A DNA stretch of 64,000 nucleotides, from contig CM035356.1 in NCBI GenBank assembly GCA_020137815.1, positions 2,606,535 to 2,670,534 on the forward strand, in the 5' to 3' direction. The position numbers were made by a program, and so were the translations under genes. Positions 63,892 through 64,000 of this stretch are shown here, piece by piece. Origin of the DNA: Hormiphora californensis. Taxonomy: Eukaryota; Ctenophora; Tentaculata; Cydippida; Pleurobrachiidae. The notes beneath the pieces were generated by a model. The model was not told the origin of the DNA, made no database searches, and saw only the letters and a list, made by a program, of their open reading frames with translations. Position 1 is the stretch's first letter. Each line of letters begins with the position of its first letter.

Positions 63892-64000
63892 TGTTGATAT
63901 TCAATCAGCAGTCTATACTCATGTGACGGAGAGAGCAGGGCTGTGCAGCGTTCGTGTCGAGAAGACAGAGGGCAAGATGGGGCGCAGTGAATTCATGTCT

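Overview
The window is animal nuclear DNA. Its protein-coding genes are split by short GT-AG introns, and two of them are wholly or partly nested, in antisense, inside introns of other genes. Recognisable products are COG2, YIPF4, a MED9-like Mediator subunit, an LRMDA-like leucine-rich-repeat protein, uroporphyrinogen-III synthase, a Golgi sulfotransferase and a seven-helix receptor with LDL-receptor class A modules. This gene set points to a metazoan. The compact introns, nested intronic genes and very dense (GA)n/(CT)n tracts would suit a non-bilaterian animal such as a ctenophore or sponge, but that placement is inference.

Layout. 1-8.6 kb: GA-rich repeats, a minus-strand EF-hand gene with one apparent frameshift (2.06-3.72 kb), two small inverted-repeat elements, an orphan exon, and an intron-less sulfotransferase gene. 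9.04-12.53 kb: a 3.5-kb near-perfect palindromic transposon. 13.36-17.55 kb: a five-exon LDLa GPCR with an N-terminal repeat carrying Lys-Arg sites and one apparent frameshift. 18.2-18.9 kb: UROS. 19-30.5 kb: mobile DNA, with a truncated LINE, a poly-G-ended element holding a palindromic pair of tRNA-like genes, an ORF1 relic, and an apparently intact two-ORF LINE whose ORF1 has PHD-like and CCCH zinc fingers. 31.8-33.5 kb: MED9 and LRMDA genes overlapping by one base. 34.1-50.7 kb: YIPF4, whose 13.5-kb last intron encloses on the other strand a multi-exon type I membrane protein gene (37.2-50.2 kb) that I cannot assign to a family with certainty. 51.4-60.0 kb: COG2 on the minus strand in 16 exons, with a cysteine-rich receptor-like gene on the plus strand inside its intron 13. 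60.3-63.3 kb: two abutting TA-bounded foldback elements. 63.4-63.9 kb: a small two-exon gene of unknown function.

YIPF4 and COG2 both act in the early secretory pathway and Golgi and end tail to tail 760 bp apart. The sulfotransferase is also a Golgi enzyme, but nothing shows co-regulation. The most interesting items are the nested membrane protein (a class II fusogen-like architecture is one untested idea), the tethered-peptide-like N terminus of the GPCR, the MED9/LRMDA stop-start overlap, and several families of foldback transposons that share subterminal repeats. Exon borders were derived by hand from splice motifs and phase, so small errors are possible.
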